A stretch of 64,000 bases of DNA from UBA3478 sp965662045 (GTDB taxonomy: Bacteria > Bacteroidota > Bacteroidia > Flavobacteriales > Flavobacteriaceae). Of this stretch, positions 1 through 7,690 are shown one piece after another. Where the stretch lies: contig CBFIGE010000001.1 in assembly GCA_965662045.1 (NCBI GenBank), positions 186,001-250,000 of the forward strand. The letters are read 5' to 3'. Below the pieces are notes generated by a model. It ran no database searches. It was not told the origin of the DNA and saw only the letters and a program-made list of their open reading frames with translations. The translations under genes were made by a program, and so were the position numbers. Every line of letters begins with the position of its first letter. Position 1 is the stretch's first letter.

Positions 1-36
1 TAAAGGGACCTTTTAAACCCGAATACTATCGCTATT

Positions 37-495
37 AAGTCTCCTATTGAAGAAAGTTTTGAGGCCTTAAACGAAGTCATTTCAAAAGCAGCGGTTGTAA
101 AACCAAGTGTTTCTGAAGCTTCTGTAGGATGGCACATTGAACACTCTTTACTAGTAGCCGAATTTAGTGCAGAAGCCTTACAAGAAAGGGGGTCTACAAA
201 AAGTTCATTGTCCCAAGTCGTCAAGAAAAAGCTGTTTTTTCTATTGAAATACATTCCTAGAAAAAGTGCAAAAGCACCCAAAGTTGTGCGTCCAGCAGTA
301 CAAAATCCTGAGGTAAATGATCTACAACGTCATTTAACTGAAGTACTTGTAATGCTACAAAAAACAACTGATACTCCTTCGAATTTACACTTTCATCACC
401 CTAAATTAGGAGTTATTAATACTAAAGAGGCTCTTCAATTTATAGTCATTCACAATGATCACCACCTAAAAATCATACGTGATATTTTGGCATAA
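37..495 (+). CDS. DinB-like DUF1569 protein, start codon unclear
   Basis: The reading frame is open from base 4 to the stop at 493-495. The protein resembles DUF1569/DinB-like proteins of Flavobacteriaceae: GWHIEHSLL near the N-terminus, a basic IPRKSAKAPKVVRP segment, then HHPKLGVINTKEALQF and the C-terminal HNDHHLKIIRDI. The His residues match the DinB-like metal-binding fold; no substrate is known. There is no in-frame ATG or GTG. The first standard start, TTG at 208, would remove the conserved GWHIEHSLL segment. I place the start at ATT 37 because that gives the usual distance (about 33 residues) to GWHIEH. Base 1-3 is an in-frame TAA, so the gene does not run in from the left. A rare start codon or a nearby frameshift are both possible. 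Confidence 0.6.
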   Translation, partial: KSPIEESFEALNEVISKAAVVKPSVSEASVGWHIEHSLLVAEFSAEALQERGSTKSSLSQVVKKKLFFLLKYIPRKSAKAPKVVRPAVQNPEVNDLQRHLTEVLVMLQKTTDTPSNLHFHHPKLGVINTKEALQFIVIHNDHHLKIIRDILA

Positions 496-498
496 AAA

Positions 499-522
499 AA
501 CCATGCTATCACGAGCATGGTT
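499..522. terminator. Bidirectional terminator hairpin
   Basis: Perfect 9-bp stem AACCATGCT / AGCATGGTT with a 6-base loop. A run of seven A residues precedes it, giving a U tract for the minus strand. It lies between the convergent DUF1569 gene and rpmA, so it mainly ends the rplU-rpmA transcript and may also stop the plus-strand gene. Confidence 0.75.
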
Positions 523-558
523 CTCTATCTTAATTCAGAATGAAACTTTAGTTTTCTA

Positions 559-819
559 CTAGGCTTCAAAAGCTTCAATAGAAACGAAAGATTTTCCTCC
601 TGATTTTTTTTCGAACTTAACAACACCATCCACTTTAGCGTGAAGTGTGTGATCTTTTGAAACATAAACATTCTCACCTGGATTGTGTTTTGTACCTCTC
701 TGACGTACAATGATATTTCCAGCAAATGCAGTTTGACCTCCAAATATTTTTACACCGAGTCGTTTCGATTCTGACTCTCTACCGTTTTTAGAACTACCAA
801 CTCCTTTTTTATGTGCCAT
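559..819 (-). CDS. rpmA: 50S ribosomal protein bL27
   Basis: Large-subunit protein bL27, whose N-terminus reaches the peptidyl-transferase centre. The 86-residue protein starts MAHKKGVGSSKNGRESESKRLG and contains GGQTAFAGNIIVRQRGTKHNPG, the family signature. As in Gram-negatives, there is no N-terminal extension of the kind cleaved in Firmicutes. It lies 17 bases downstream of rplU in the usual rplU-rpmA operon and is followed by a strong hairpin. Nothing unusual. Confidence 0.98.
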   Translation of the reverse strand: MAHKKGVGSSKNGRESESKRLGVKIFGGQTAFAGNIIVRQRGTKHNPGENVYVSKDHTLHAKVDGVVKFEKKSGGKSFVSIEAFEA

Positions 820-836
820 AATGCTCTAGTGTTTAA

Positions 837-1373
837 TTAATTTTGAATAGCTGCAATTAACTCTGCTTTTTTCATCGCAGAAATTCCAGTGATTCCTTTT
901 TCTTTAGCAACAGCTTTCAATTCGGTCACAGTCATCGCGCTATAATCCGCTGCTTCTGCTTTTGGACTTGATGCTTTTTTTGCTGTCTCTTTTACGGCTG
1001 CCGTTTCTTTTTGTGCGGGTTTACTTTCAGTTTCTGTAGACTTAGCCTTGGGCTTATTCCCTGAAGCTGAAATACTTTCAATCACAATTTCAGAAAGGTA
1101 TTGTCTGTGACCATTCTTAGTTTTGTAACCCTTTCTTCTTTTCTTTTTAAAGACGATTACTTTATCGCCTTTAAGGTGCTGTAAAATCTTTGCTTGAACA
1201 GCTGCACCTTCTATGACTGGGGCGCCAACAGTTACTTTGCCTTCGTCTTCAATGAGAAATACTTTGTCAAAAATCACCTTTTTTCCTTCGTCCTCACTCA
1301 AACGATGCACAAAAACTTTTTGGTCTTTCGCAACTTTAAATTGCTGCCCTGCCATCTCTACAATTGCGTACAT
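837..1373 (-). CDS. rplU: 50S ribosomal protein bL21 with C-terminal extension
   Basis: Residues 1-103 are a normal bL21 (MYAIVEMAGQQFKV at the start, then KKKRRKGYKTKNGHRQYL), a 23S rRNA-binding protein of the large subunit. At 178 residues it is about 75 longer than E. coli bL21. The extra part is a Lys/Ala/Glu-rich linker (about 105-142) and a C-terminal helical unit (about 143-178, MTVTELKAVAKEKGI...MKKAELIAAI) resembling Rho N-terminal/SAP-like modules, which often bind nucleic acid. Extensions on bL21 are common in Bacteroidota; the exact fold here is inferred. First gene of the rplU-rpmA operon, with a TATATTTG element upstream. Confidence 0.97.
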   Translation of the reverse strand: MYAIVEMAGQQFKVAKDQKVFVHRLSEDEGKKVIFDKVFLIEDEGKVTVGAPVIEGAAVQAKILQHLKGDKVIVFKKKRRKGYKTKNGHRQYLSEIVIESISASGNKPKAKSTETESKPAQKETAAVKETAKKASSPKAEAADYSAMTVTELKAVAKEKGITGISAMKKAELIAAIQN

Positions 1374-1403
1374 ACGTTAATTTACTTTTAATTTAAGCGG
1401 GTG

Positions 1404-1411
1404 CAAATATA
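1404..1411 (-). promoter_or_regulatory. rplU promoter -7 element
   Basis: On the minus strand this reads TATATTTG, a full match to the Bacteroidota -7 consensus TAnnTTTG, about 30 bases upstream of the rplU start. Confidence 0.65.
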
Positions 1412-1518
1412 ATCAGAAATTTGAAATAATTTAAATTCTTTAATGAATTATGCTCCTTTCTACTTTGTATCTTTACCATATTAATTTTTGAAACTCATAA
1501 ATTTTTAAAAGACATTAA

Positions 1519-2847
1519 ATGAAATTTACTAAACTTCACACTTTAAGTGTTCTAATGACATTGCTGTTCATAGGTGCTAATGCACAACAGGTGTCCTACG
1601 AAGAATACGATTTAGACAATGGATTACACGTTATTTTACACAAAGATAACAGTGCTCCTATCGTGGTTACATCAGTTATGTACCACGTAGGATCAAAAGA
1701 TGAAAATCCCGACAAAACAGGCTTTGCCCATTTCTTTGAACACTTATTGTTTGAGGGAACTGATAATATTGAGCGTGGTGACTTTTTCAAAATTGTTTCC
1801 TCGAACGGAGGTGACAACAATGCAAATACAACGCAAGACAGAACCTATTACTACGAATTATTTCCTTCGAATAATTTAGAGCTAGGTCTATGGCTCGAAA
1901 GTGAGCGCTTATTGCATCCGGTAATCAATCGAATTGGTGTAGATACCCAAAAAGAGGTCGTTCAAGAGGAACGTCGTTTGAGGGTTGACAATTCTCCATA
2001 TGGACAGCTCGTGGAACAAATGTTTAAAAACCTCTTTACTAAACATCCTTACAACTGGTCAGTGATTGGTTCACTAGACCATTTGGCTTCAGCGACTCTA
2101 GAGGATTTTAAAGCCTTCAATGAGATTTATTACGTGCCTAACAATGCAACACTTGTAGTGGCTGGTGATTTCGAAACAGCCGAAACAAAAGCCATGATAG
2201 AATCTTACTTTGGACCCATACCAAGAGGAAATGAAATCATAAAAATGAAATATGAAGAAGATCCTATTAATTCAACCGTTCAAACTTCTTTTGAAGACCC
2301 AAACATTCAAATTCCTCTGATACTTTTAGGGTATAGAACTCCTGGTCAAGCGAGCCGTGATGCTTACGCCTTGAACATGATCTCAACATATTTGAGCGAT
2401 GGTCAAAGTTCTAAACTTCAAAAAAGATTAGTTGATGACAAGCAAATGGCACTTCAAATTTTTGCTTTTAACTACGGATTAGAAGATTACGGTGCCTATC
2501 TCCTAGGAGGACTTCCTTTGGGAGAGAACACTATGGACGACTTAATCGTAGAAATCGACGATGAAATTGAGAAGTTAAAAACAGATTTGATAAGCGAAAA
2601 GGACTATCAGAAACTACTCAACAAATTCGAAAACGATTTTGTCAGTTCTAATAGCTCTGTTCAAGGTATTGCCAATTCACTCGCACGCTATAATGTCTTG
2701 TACGGAGATACAGACCTTATCAATACTCAATTAGAAATTATTCGAGGCATTAGCAGAGAAGATATTAGAGCTGTAGCTCAAAAATACCTCAAGGCCGAAA
2801 GTCGAGTAGAATTAAAATACATTCCTAAACAAAACACTGAAGAATAG
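1519..2847 (+). CDS. M16 family zinc peptidase, catalytic member
   Basis: Insulinase/pitrilysin-family metallopeptidase of 442 residues with an N-terminal signal peptide (cleavage near NAQQ, residues 21-24), so it acts in the envelope. The inverted zinc motif HxxEH is present as HFFEH at 71-75 and the third zinc ligand fits E151 in the QEERR segment. It is the active half of a two-gene pair: the next gene starts 2 bases after this stop and is a degenerate M16 protein. In such M16B pairs the two chains form one chamber that degrades peptides. The pairing is inferred from gene order and motif content. A weak promoter-like TATCTTTA lies at 1468-1475. Confidence 0.93.
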   Translation: MKFTKLHTLSVLMTLLFIGANAQQVSYEEYDLDNGLHVILHKDNSAPIVVTSVMYHVGSKDENPDKTGFAHFFEHLLFEGTDNIERGDFFKIVSSNGGDNNANTTQDRTYYYELFPSNNLELGLWLESERLLHPVINRIGVDTQKEVVQEERRLRVDNSPYGQLVEQMFKNLFTKHPYNWSVIGSLDHLASATLEDFKAFNEIYYVPNNATLVVAGDFETAETKAMIESYFGPIPRGNEIIKMKYEEDPINSTVQTSFEDPNIQIPLILLGYRTPGQASRDAYALNMISTYLSDGQSSKLQKRLVDDKQMALQIFAFNYGLEDYGAYLLGGLPLGENTMDDLIVEIDDEIEKLKTDLISEKDYQKLLNKFENDFVSSNSSVQGIANSLARYNVLYGDTDLINTQLEIIRGISREDIRAVAQKYLKAESRVELKYIPKQNTEE

Positions 2848-2849
2848 AC

Positions 2850-4901
2850 ATGAAGAATTTAATCCTTATACTGAGTATTTTCGGATGTTGGGTAAGTGCC
2901 CAAGCTCAAATCGAAATAGACAGATCAAAACAACCTGAACCGGGACCGGTTCCAACAATTAACTTAAAAGAGGCTAACCGCTATGACCTTAAAAACGGCA
3001 TCAAGCTTCTAATTGTAGAAGACCATAAGTTACCTAGAGTTTCTATTCAATTAGCCATTGACAATGCTCCATATTCTGAAGGAGAAAAGGCAGGTATAGG
3101 TTCACTATTATCTTCACTCCTTGGAAAAGGCTCAAAAAATATATCGAAAGATGAATTCAATGAAGAAATCGACTTCTTAGGAGCTCGCTTAAACTTTGGC
3201 TCTGAAGGTGGATTCGCAAGTACATTGTCAAAATATTTTCCAAGAATTCTCGAATTGATGGCCGAAGCTGCCCTCGAACCCAATTTCACACAAGAAGAAT
3301 TTGACAAGGAAAAAAATATCATTCTCGCTGACTTAGAATCTAGAGAAAAGGACGTGTCGGCTATTGCAAGCCTAGTTCAAGGGGCCTTGGCTTATGGAAA
3401 AGGCCATCCCTATGGTGAATTCATCACAGAAGAAAGCATCAATAGAATTAGTCTCGAAGATGTTAAAAACGCATACGCCCAAAATTTCAATCCGTCTAAC
3501 GCCTATATCGTAGTAATAGGTGACGTCAATACCAAAGACGTTGTTAAGATGGTAAAAAAGAATTTCAAATCTTGGAAGTCTTCATCGGTTTCAAAAAGAC
3601 CTTTTAAAATACCAACGGATGTGGCCCAAACAGAAATTAACTTTGTAGACATGCCCAATGCAGTTCAATCTGAGGTAATGGTACAAAATATCATTGACCT
3701 CAAAATGAAAGATGCAGACTATCTTCCTACACTTTTAACCAACCAGATTCTTGGAGGGGGTGCTGAAGGCAGATTATTTCTAAACCTCAGAGAAGATAAA
3801 GGTTATACCTATGGATCTTACTCCAATGTAAGCAATGACAAGTACAGCCCTGTTCGATTTAGAGCTTTTGCCCAGGTTAGAAATGCCGTTACTGATAGTT
3901 CTGTAGTTCAAATCCTAAAAGAAATGAAAAACATAACTACAGATTTAGTTACCGACGAAGAACTCGCAAGTGCAAAAGCCAAATACAAGGGTAGGTTCAT
4001 TCGTTCTCTTGAAAGTCCAAATACAGTTGCAGGATTTGCTATAAACACCATAAGTGAAGACCTTAACGATGATTTTTATCAAAACTATCTCAAGTCTATT
4101 GATGAAATCACCAAAGAAGATGTTTTAGCTACAGCAAAGAAATATTTTAAATCTGATAATGCTCGAGTAGTCGTTGTAGGTAAGGGTAGTGAAGTTTTAG
4201 AAAATTTAGAAAAGGTGAATTTTCAGGGGAGAACACTCCAAGTAAATTATTTTGATATTGAAGCTAATCCAACCACTAAACCCGAGTACAAAAAAGAACT
4301 TCCTGCAGGCCTAACCGCTAATAAAGTACTCAACGCCTATATAGATGCGATAGGAGGGATAGAGGCTGTTTCAGCAGTTAATGCCTATGAAATTCTAGCT
4401 GTAGCAGAAGTACAAGGTATGCAACTCGAATTAAAATTGAACAAAGCTGGAGAAGACCAATTTACACAAGAACTCAGTATGATGGGGTCGACAATGCAAA
4501 AGGCCGTGATAGATGGAAATACAGGATATCAGCTCACTCAGGGTCAAAGAAAAGACCTCAATGAAGAAGAATTAAAAGAAGCACTTGAAGAATCTGCATT
4601 TGTTAAAGAGCTACTATGGCTGAATAAAGAAGATATAAGTTTAAATGGCATTGAGAATGTTAATGGAGTAGATGCATATGCGCTTCAAATATCAGAAAAG
4701 CGCAAAGCCTTTTACGCTGTAGAAACCGGGCTTAAATTACAAGAAACAGTAAGCCTCGAAATGCAAGGGCAAAGTTTTGAACAAAATACGATGTACGACG
4801 ATTACAGACCTGTTTCAGGAGTTTTATATCCCTACAAACTCTCTCAGAGTCTAGGTCCTCAATTAATTGATTTTATTGTAGAAAAAGCAGTAATAAAATA
4901 A
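2850..4901 (+). CDS. M16 family peptidase-like, non-catalytic partner
   Basis: 683-residue secreted protein with signal peptide (ILSIFGCWVSAQA). Residues about 30-460 are two M16 domains, but the zinc motif is lost: GIGSLLSSLLGKG stands where HxxEH belongs. It keeps the R/Y element of inactive M16B partners (NLREDKGYTYGSY), which helps substrate binding in the catalytic chain. A further 220 residues at the C-terminus, beyond the M16 core, look like an outer-membrane lipoprotein-sorting-type beta domain. Directly downstream of the catalytic M16 gene and followed by a strong terminator, so the two form a bicistron. Confidence 0.92.
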   Translation: MKNLILILSIFGCWVSAQAQIEIDRSKQPEPGPVPTINLKEANRYDLKNGIKLLIVEDHKLPRVSIQLAIDNAPYSEGEKAGIGSLLSSLLGKGSKNISKDEFNEEIDFLGARLNFGSEGGFASTLSKYFPRILELMAEAALEPNFTQEEFDKEKNIILADLESREKDVSAIASLVQGALAYGKGHPYGEFITEESINRISLEDVKNAYAQNFNPSNAYIVVIGDVNTKDVVKMVKKNFKSWKSSSVSKRPFKIPTDVAQTEINFVDMPNAVQSEVMVQNIIDLKMKDADYLPTLLTNQILGGGAEGRLFLNLREDKGYTYGSYSNVSNDKYSPVRFRAFAQVRNAVTDSSVVQILKEMKNITTDLVTDEELASAKAKYKGRFIRSLESPNTVAGFAINTISEDLNDDFYQNYLKSIDEITKEDVLATAKKYFKSDNARVVVVGKGSEVLENLEKVNFQGRTLQVNYFDIEANPTTKPEYKKELPAGLTANKVLNAYIDAIGGIEAVSAVNAYEILAVAEVQGMQLELKLNKAGEDQFTQELSMMGSTMQKAVIDGNTGYQLTQGQRKDLNEEELKEALEESAFVKELLWLNKEDISLNGIENVNGVDAYALQISEKRKAFYAVETGLKLQETVSLEMQGQSFEQNTMYDDYRPVSGVLYPYKLSQSLGPQLIDFIVEKAVIK

Positions 4902-4905
4902 ACAT

Positions 4906-4932
4906 AAAAGGCGCCCTTGAAGGGCGCCTTTT
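4906..4932 (+). terminator. Rho-independent terminator of the M16 pair
   Basis: Near-perfect inverted repeat AAAAGGCGCCCTT / AAGGGCGCCTTTT around a very short loop, GC-rich core with T run at the 3' side, immediately after the second M16 gene. Confidence 0.85.
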
Positions 4933-4947
4933 ATAATCACCTAAAAA

Positions 4948-5367
4948 ATGAAGAATACTACAATCCTCTTCACAATAATTCTTTTAGTAGGTTCCTGTAA
5001 CTTTCAAGTTGACAATGACAAAACTTCAGAATATCCTGAGAAAGTGAGCATGAGTGTTGTGCTTGACATACACGATGAGGTTATGCCAAAAATGAGTAGT
5101 ATTGCCAAATTAAGTGCAGAACTCAAACCTCTAATCAAAGAAGATAGTTTGGCTAAGGAAAAATTTGATAATCTAGTTCATGCCCATGAAGAAATGATGA
5201 ATTGGATGCAGGCATTTGGCACAAAATTCAATTCAGATGAAATCATGAATGGTGCAGAATTGAGTAAGGAGAAAAGAGAAATTCTCGCACAAGAAAAAAT
5301 AGCAATAACTAAGGTTAAAGAAGCAATGCTCTCTGCAATTTTAGATGCAGAAAATTATTTAAAATAG
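4948..5367 (+). CDS. Small putative lipoprotein, unknown function
   Basis: 139-residue protein with a lipoprotein signal peptide: hydrophobic ILFTIILLV followed by the lipobox GSC, with Cys at residue 17. The mature part is predicted all-helical, Met/Lys/Glu-rich (LDIHDEVMPKMSSIAKLSAEL) with possible coiled-coil. Similar flavobacterial proteins are sometimes labelled viral A-type inclusion protein, a name without functional meaning. It lies alone between a terminator and the convergent gldD, only 3 bases from the gldD stop. Confidence 0.8.
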   Translation: MKNTTILFTIILLVGSCNFQVDNDKTSEYPEKVSMSVVLDIHDEVMPKMSSIAKLSAELKPLIKEDSLAKEKFDNLVHAHEEMMNWMQAFGTKFNSDEIMNGAELSKEKREILAQEKIAITKVKEAMLSAILDAENYLK

Positions 5368-5370
5368 GTG

Positions 5371-5925
5371 TTAATCAATCCAGCGTAAGCTTTCCATAAG
5401 AACACGAATGTCATTTTGGATATATACCGCTGACGGATAAATTGAATCATAATTTGGTTTAGCCCTAAAATATAGCGACCCAGTCAAGAAATGCTGAACA
5501 CTGTCTGTTAGATAAAACTGGGCTTGAGAAGCAGCATCTCCAATAACCTCATAGTACATACCGTAAACAGTATTTAAAGGGTCAACATAAGGTTGCTCCA
5601 CAATATTATCAGCTTTAATCATATGTTCTCTTGATAGTTTTTGTGCATCTTTTAAAAGAGATTCAATATTGTCATTTACAGCCCTATAAGTCATATACAA
5701 ATCGCCTTTGATACCCGGATATTCAATTTTGAGTTGACAATTTCTTCCAACCCTTAGATCAGAAAGTTTATTTTGATTAAATGAGAATGAACAATCATTT
5801 GGGGTAGTTTCAGCGTAGACAGCTGTTGGAAGATCAATTCTTATCTCAGCACGAGGTTTAGGCGTGCTTTGGTTCTGACAAGCATTTAACATTAAGGCCG
5901 AAAGAAAAAGTATGCTAATTCTCAT
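5371..5925 (-). CDS. gldD: Gliding motility lipoprotein GldD
   Basis: 184-residue lipoprotein with lipobox LNAC (Cys 16). The sequence fits GldD of Flavobacterium: PRAEIRIDLP after the signal, LKIEYPGIKGDLYMTY in the middle, and a Tyr-rich C-terminal half with GSLYFRAKPNYDSIYP. GldD is required for gliding and the linked type IX secretion in F. johnsoniae; its biochemical role is not known. Last gene of mutY-ssb-gldE-gldD, overlapping the end of gldE by 11 bases, so the two are translationally linked. Confidence 0.95.
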   Translation of the reverse strand: MRISILFLSALMLNACQNQSTPKPRAEIRIDLPTAVYAETTPNDCSFSFNQNKLSDLRVGRNCQLKIEYPGIKGDLYMTYRAVNDNIESLLKDAQKLSREHMIKADNIVEQPYVDPLNTVYGMYYEVIGDAASQAQFYLTDSVQHFLTGSLYFRAKPNYDSIYPSAVYIQNDIRVLMESLRWID

Positions 5926-7189
5926 TGGGTAAAGTTACCTTTATTTGCTTTAGCCTTCTATTGTCTAAACTCTCTACAACAAATTTGTAATTGTAAAAAC
6001 GAATAGTCTCTCCTCTTTTAGGAAAACCTTGTGCTATTTCTAATACAAAGCCTGCAATCGTTTCAGATTCTCCTTTAGATGATTCAAATAGAGAGAAATC
6101 CTCTATATGAGTGACACGATAAAAATCCTTTAGATTGGTTTTTCCTTCAAAAACATAATTAAGGTGATCTATCTTAGAATAAATCAAATCATCATCATCA
6201 AATTCATCGCTTATATCACCAACAATTTCTTCAATTATATCTTCTAGGGTTACGATTCCTGATGTGCCTCCATATTCGTCAACCACAACGGCTAAATGTT
6301 TTTTTTGTTCTTGAAAATCAACCAATAAATCATCAAGCTTTTTGTTTTCAGGAACGAAATAAGGTTCTCGAAGTAACTCAACCCAGTTGTAATCCTTTTC
6401 ATTAAGATAGGGCAACAGGTCTTTTACATACAATACACCTATGACTTTGTCAATATGCTCTTGGTACACTGGAATTCTAGAATAACCATTGTTCTGTATT
6501 TCGATCAACAATTCTTGAAATGAAAGATCATTTCCGATGGCGAAAATATCAATCCGAGGACGCATTACCTGTTTAGTGTCAGTGTTTCCAAAAGTTACTA
6601 TTCCCTCAAGAATTTTTTTCTCTTCTTTAGTGGTATCTTTTTCAGATGCCAGTTCAAGTGCGTGTGTTAAGTGATTTACACTGATATTAGTTTTACGCTT
6701 TGCCAAGCGTTCTTCTAAAAATTCCATTATTTTTTGCATTGGTGTAGAAACAAATCCAAAAAGTACATCTAAAACAAGTAAAGGTCTACTCATAAATATT
6801 GAGAAGCTTGCACGGTTTCTGTTGGCGTATATTTTGGGTAAAATCTCACCAAATAACAAAATTAAAATCGTTGCAATTGCAATATCTAATAGCGTTCTCA
6901 CCTTGATAATTCCAAAGAGTTCCGCTGTATTTCCCTCAAACCAAATCGAACCCAATTCAGCAAAGAGTAGAACCACAGCTATATTTATTGCATTGTTGGC
7001 GATTAGAATTGTCGCTAATAGTTTTTTAGGCTTACCCAGTAGCTTAGAAATACGTTTACCTGCAAATTCAGAAGAGTCGTTAATTTCTTCAACCGCTGTT
7101 TTACTCAAACCAAATAGCGCTACTTCAGCACCTGAAATAAGGGCCGACGCCATAAGCAATACCATCAAAACTAAAATTTGAATCAGCAT
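5915..7189 (-). CDS. gldE: Gliding motility protein GldE (CNNM/CBS membrane protein)
   Basis: 424 residues with the HlyC/CorC layout: an N-terminal CNNM/DUF21 membrane domain (about 1-190, three to four hydrophobic helices), a CBS pair (about 200-330, VMRPRIDIFAI and VVVDEYGGTSGIVTLEDIIEEIVG) and a C-terminal CorC-type domain. In Flavobacterium the gene next to gldD with this layout is gldE, which partly suppresses some gldB mutants when overexpressed. Relatives are implicated in Mg2+/Co2+ transport; that role is not shown here. In operon with ssb (30-base gap) and gldD (overlap). Confidence 0.95.
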   Translation of the reverse strand: MLIQILVLMVLLMASALISGAEVALFGLSKTAVEEINDSSEFAGKRISKLLGKPKKLLATILIANNAINIAVVLLFAELGSIWFEGNTAELFGIIKVRTLLDIAIATILILLFGEILPKIYANRNRASFSIFMSRPLLVLDVLFGFVSTPMQKIMEFLEERLAKRKTNISVNHLTHALELASEKDTTKEEKKILEGIVTFGNTDTKQVMRPRIDIFAIGNDLSFQELLIEIQNNGYSRIPVYQEHIDKVIGVLYVKDLLPYLNEKDYNWVELLREPYFVPENKKLDDLLVDFQEQKKHLAVVVDEYGGTSGIVTLEDIIEEIVGDISDEFDDDDLIYSKIDHLNYVFEGKTNLKDFYRVTHIEDFSLFESSKGESETIAGFVLEIAQGFPKRGETIRFYNYKFVVESLDNRRLKQIKVTLPNEN

Positions 7190-7219
7190 CTTTTAGTTGG
7201 GATCAACTGAGTTTTTAAA

Positions 7220-7678
7220 TTAGAAAGGAAGATCATCTTCTTGATCCTCTACAACCATAGACTCATTCGATGTTGAAGAACTATTTGCATTAGATTGCTG
7301 AACTGATGCATTTGACATTGCAGAAGATGCTCCCGACTGCTCTTTAGGAGTAAGGAAAGTGAAATCAGAAGCATGGACTTCTGTAGAATACCGATTTTGA
7401 CCATCATCTCCTGTCCATTGTCTTGTTTTTAATCGACCTTCGATATAGATTTTATCCCCTTTTTTTAAATACTTCTCGCATATTTCCGCTGCTTTGTTTC
7501 TCATTACGACATTATGCCATTCAGTTTGAGTTACTTTTTCTCCGCTCTGTCGATTGGTGTAAGACTCGTTGGTGGCTAAAGGAAATCTTCCTATACAATT
7601 GCCACCTTCGAAATAGTGCATTTTAACCTCGTCACCTAAATGACCGATTAACATGACTTTGTTTAACGTTCCACTCAT
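7220..7678 (-). CDS. ssb: Single-stranded DNA-binding protein
   Basis: 152-residue SSB: an OB-fold over about residues 1-108 (MSGTLNKVMLIGHLGDEVKM, TEWHNVV, YIEGRLKTRQW), a Ser/Asn-rich linker and the acidic tip ending DDLPF that recruits repair and replication partners. The start follows the family pattern. It is 12 bases downstream of mutY and 30 upstream of gldE. This placement is typical for Flavobacteriaceae; the genome may carry another SSB elsewhere, which cannot be told from here. Confidence 0.96.
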   Translation of the reverse strand: MSGTLNKVMLIGHLGDEVKMHYFEGGNCIGRFPLATNESYTNRQSGEKVTQTEWHNVVMRNKAAEICEKYLKKGDKIYIEGRLKTRQWTGDDGQNRYSTEVHASDFTFLTPKEQSGASSAMSNASVQQSNANSSSTSNESMVVEDQEDDLPF

Positions 7679-7690
7679 AAGATAAAAGTA

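Noticed and set aside
525..743. 72-codon minus-strand ORF overlapping rpmA
   Set aside because: Alternate frame of the bL27 gene; bL27 sequence is unmistakable in the other frame.
6822..7181. 119-codon plus-strand ORF opposite gldE
   Set aside because: Shadow of the gldE membrane domain; the translated sequence looks like no family and the minus frame is clearly GldE.
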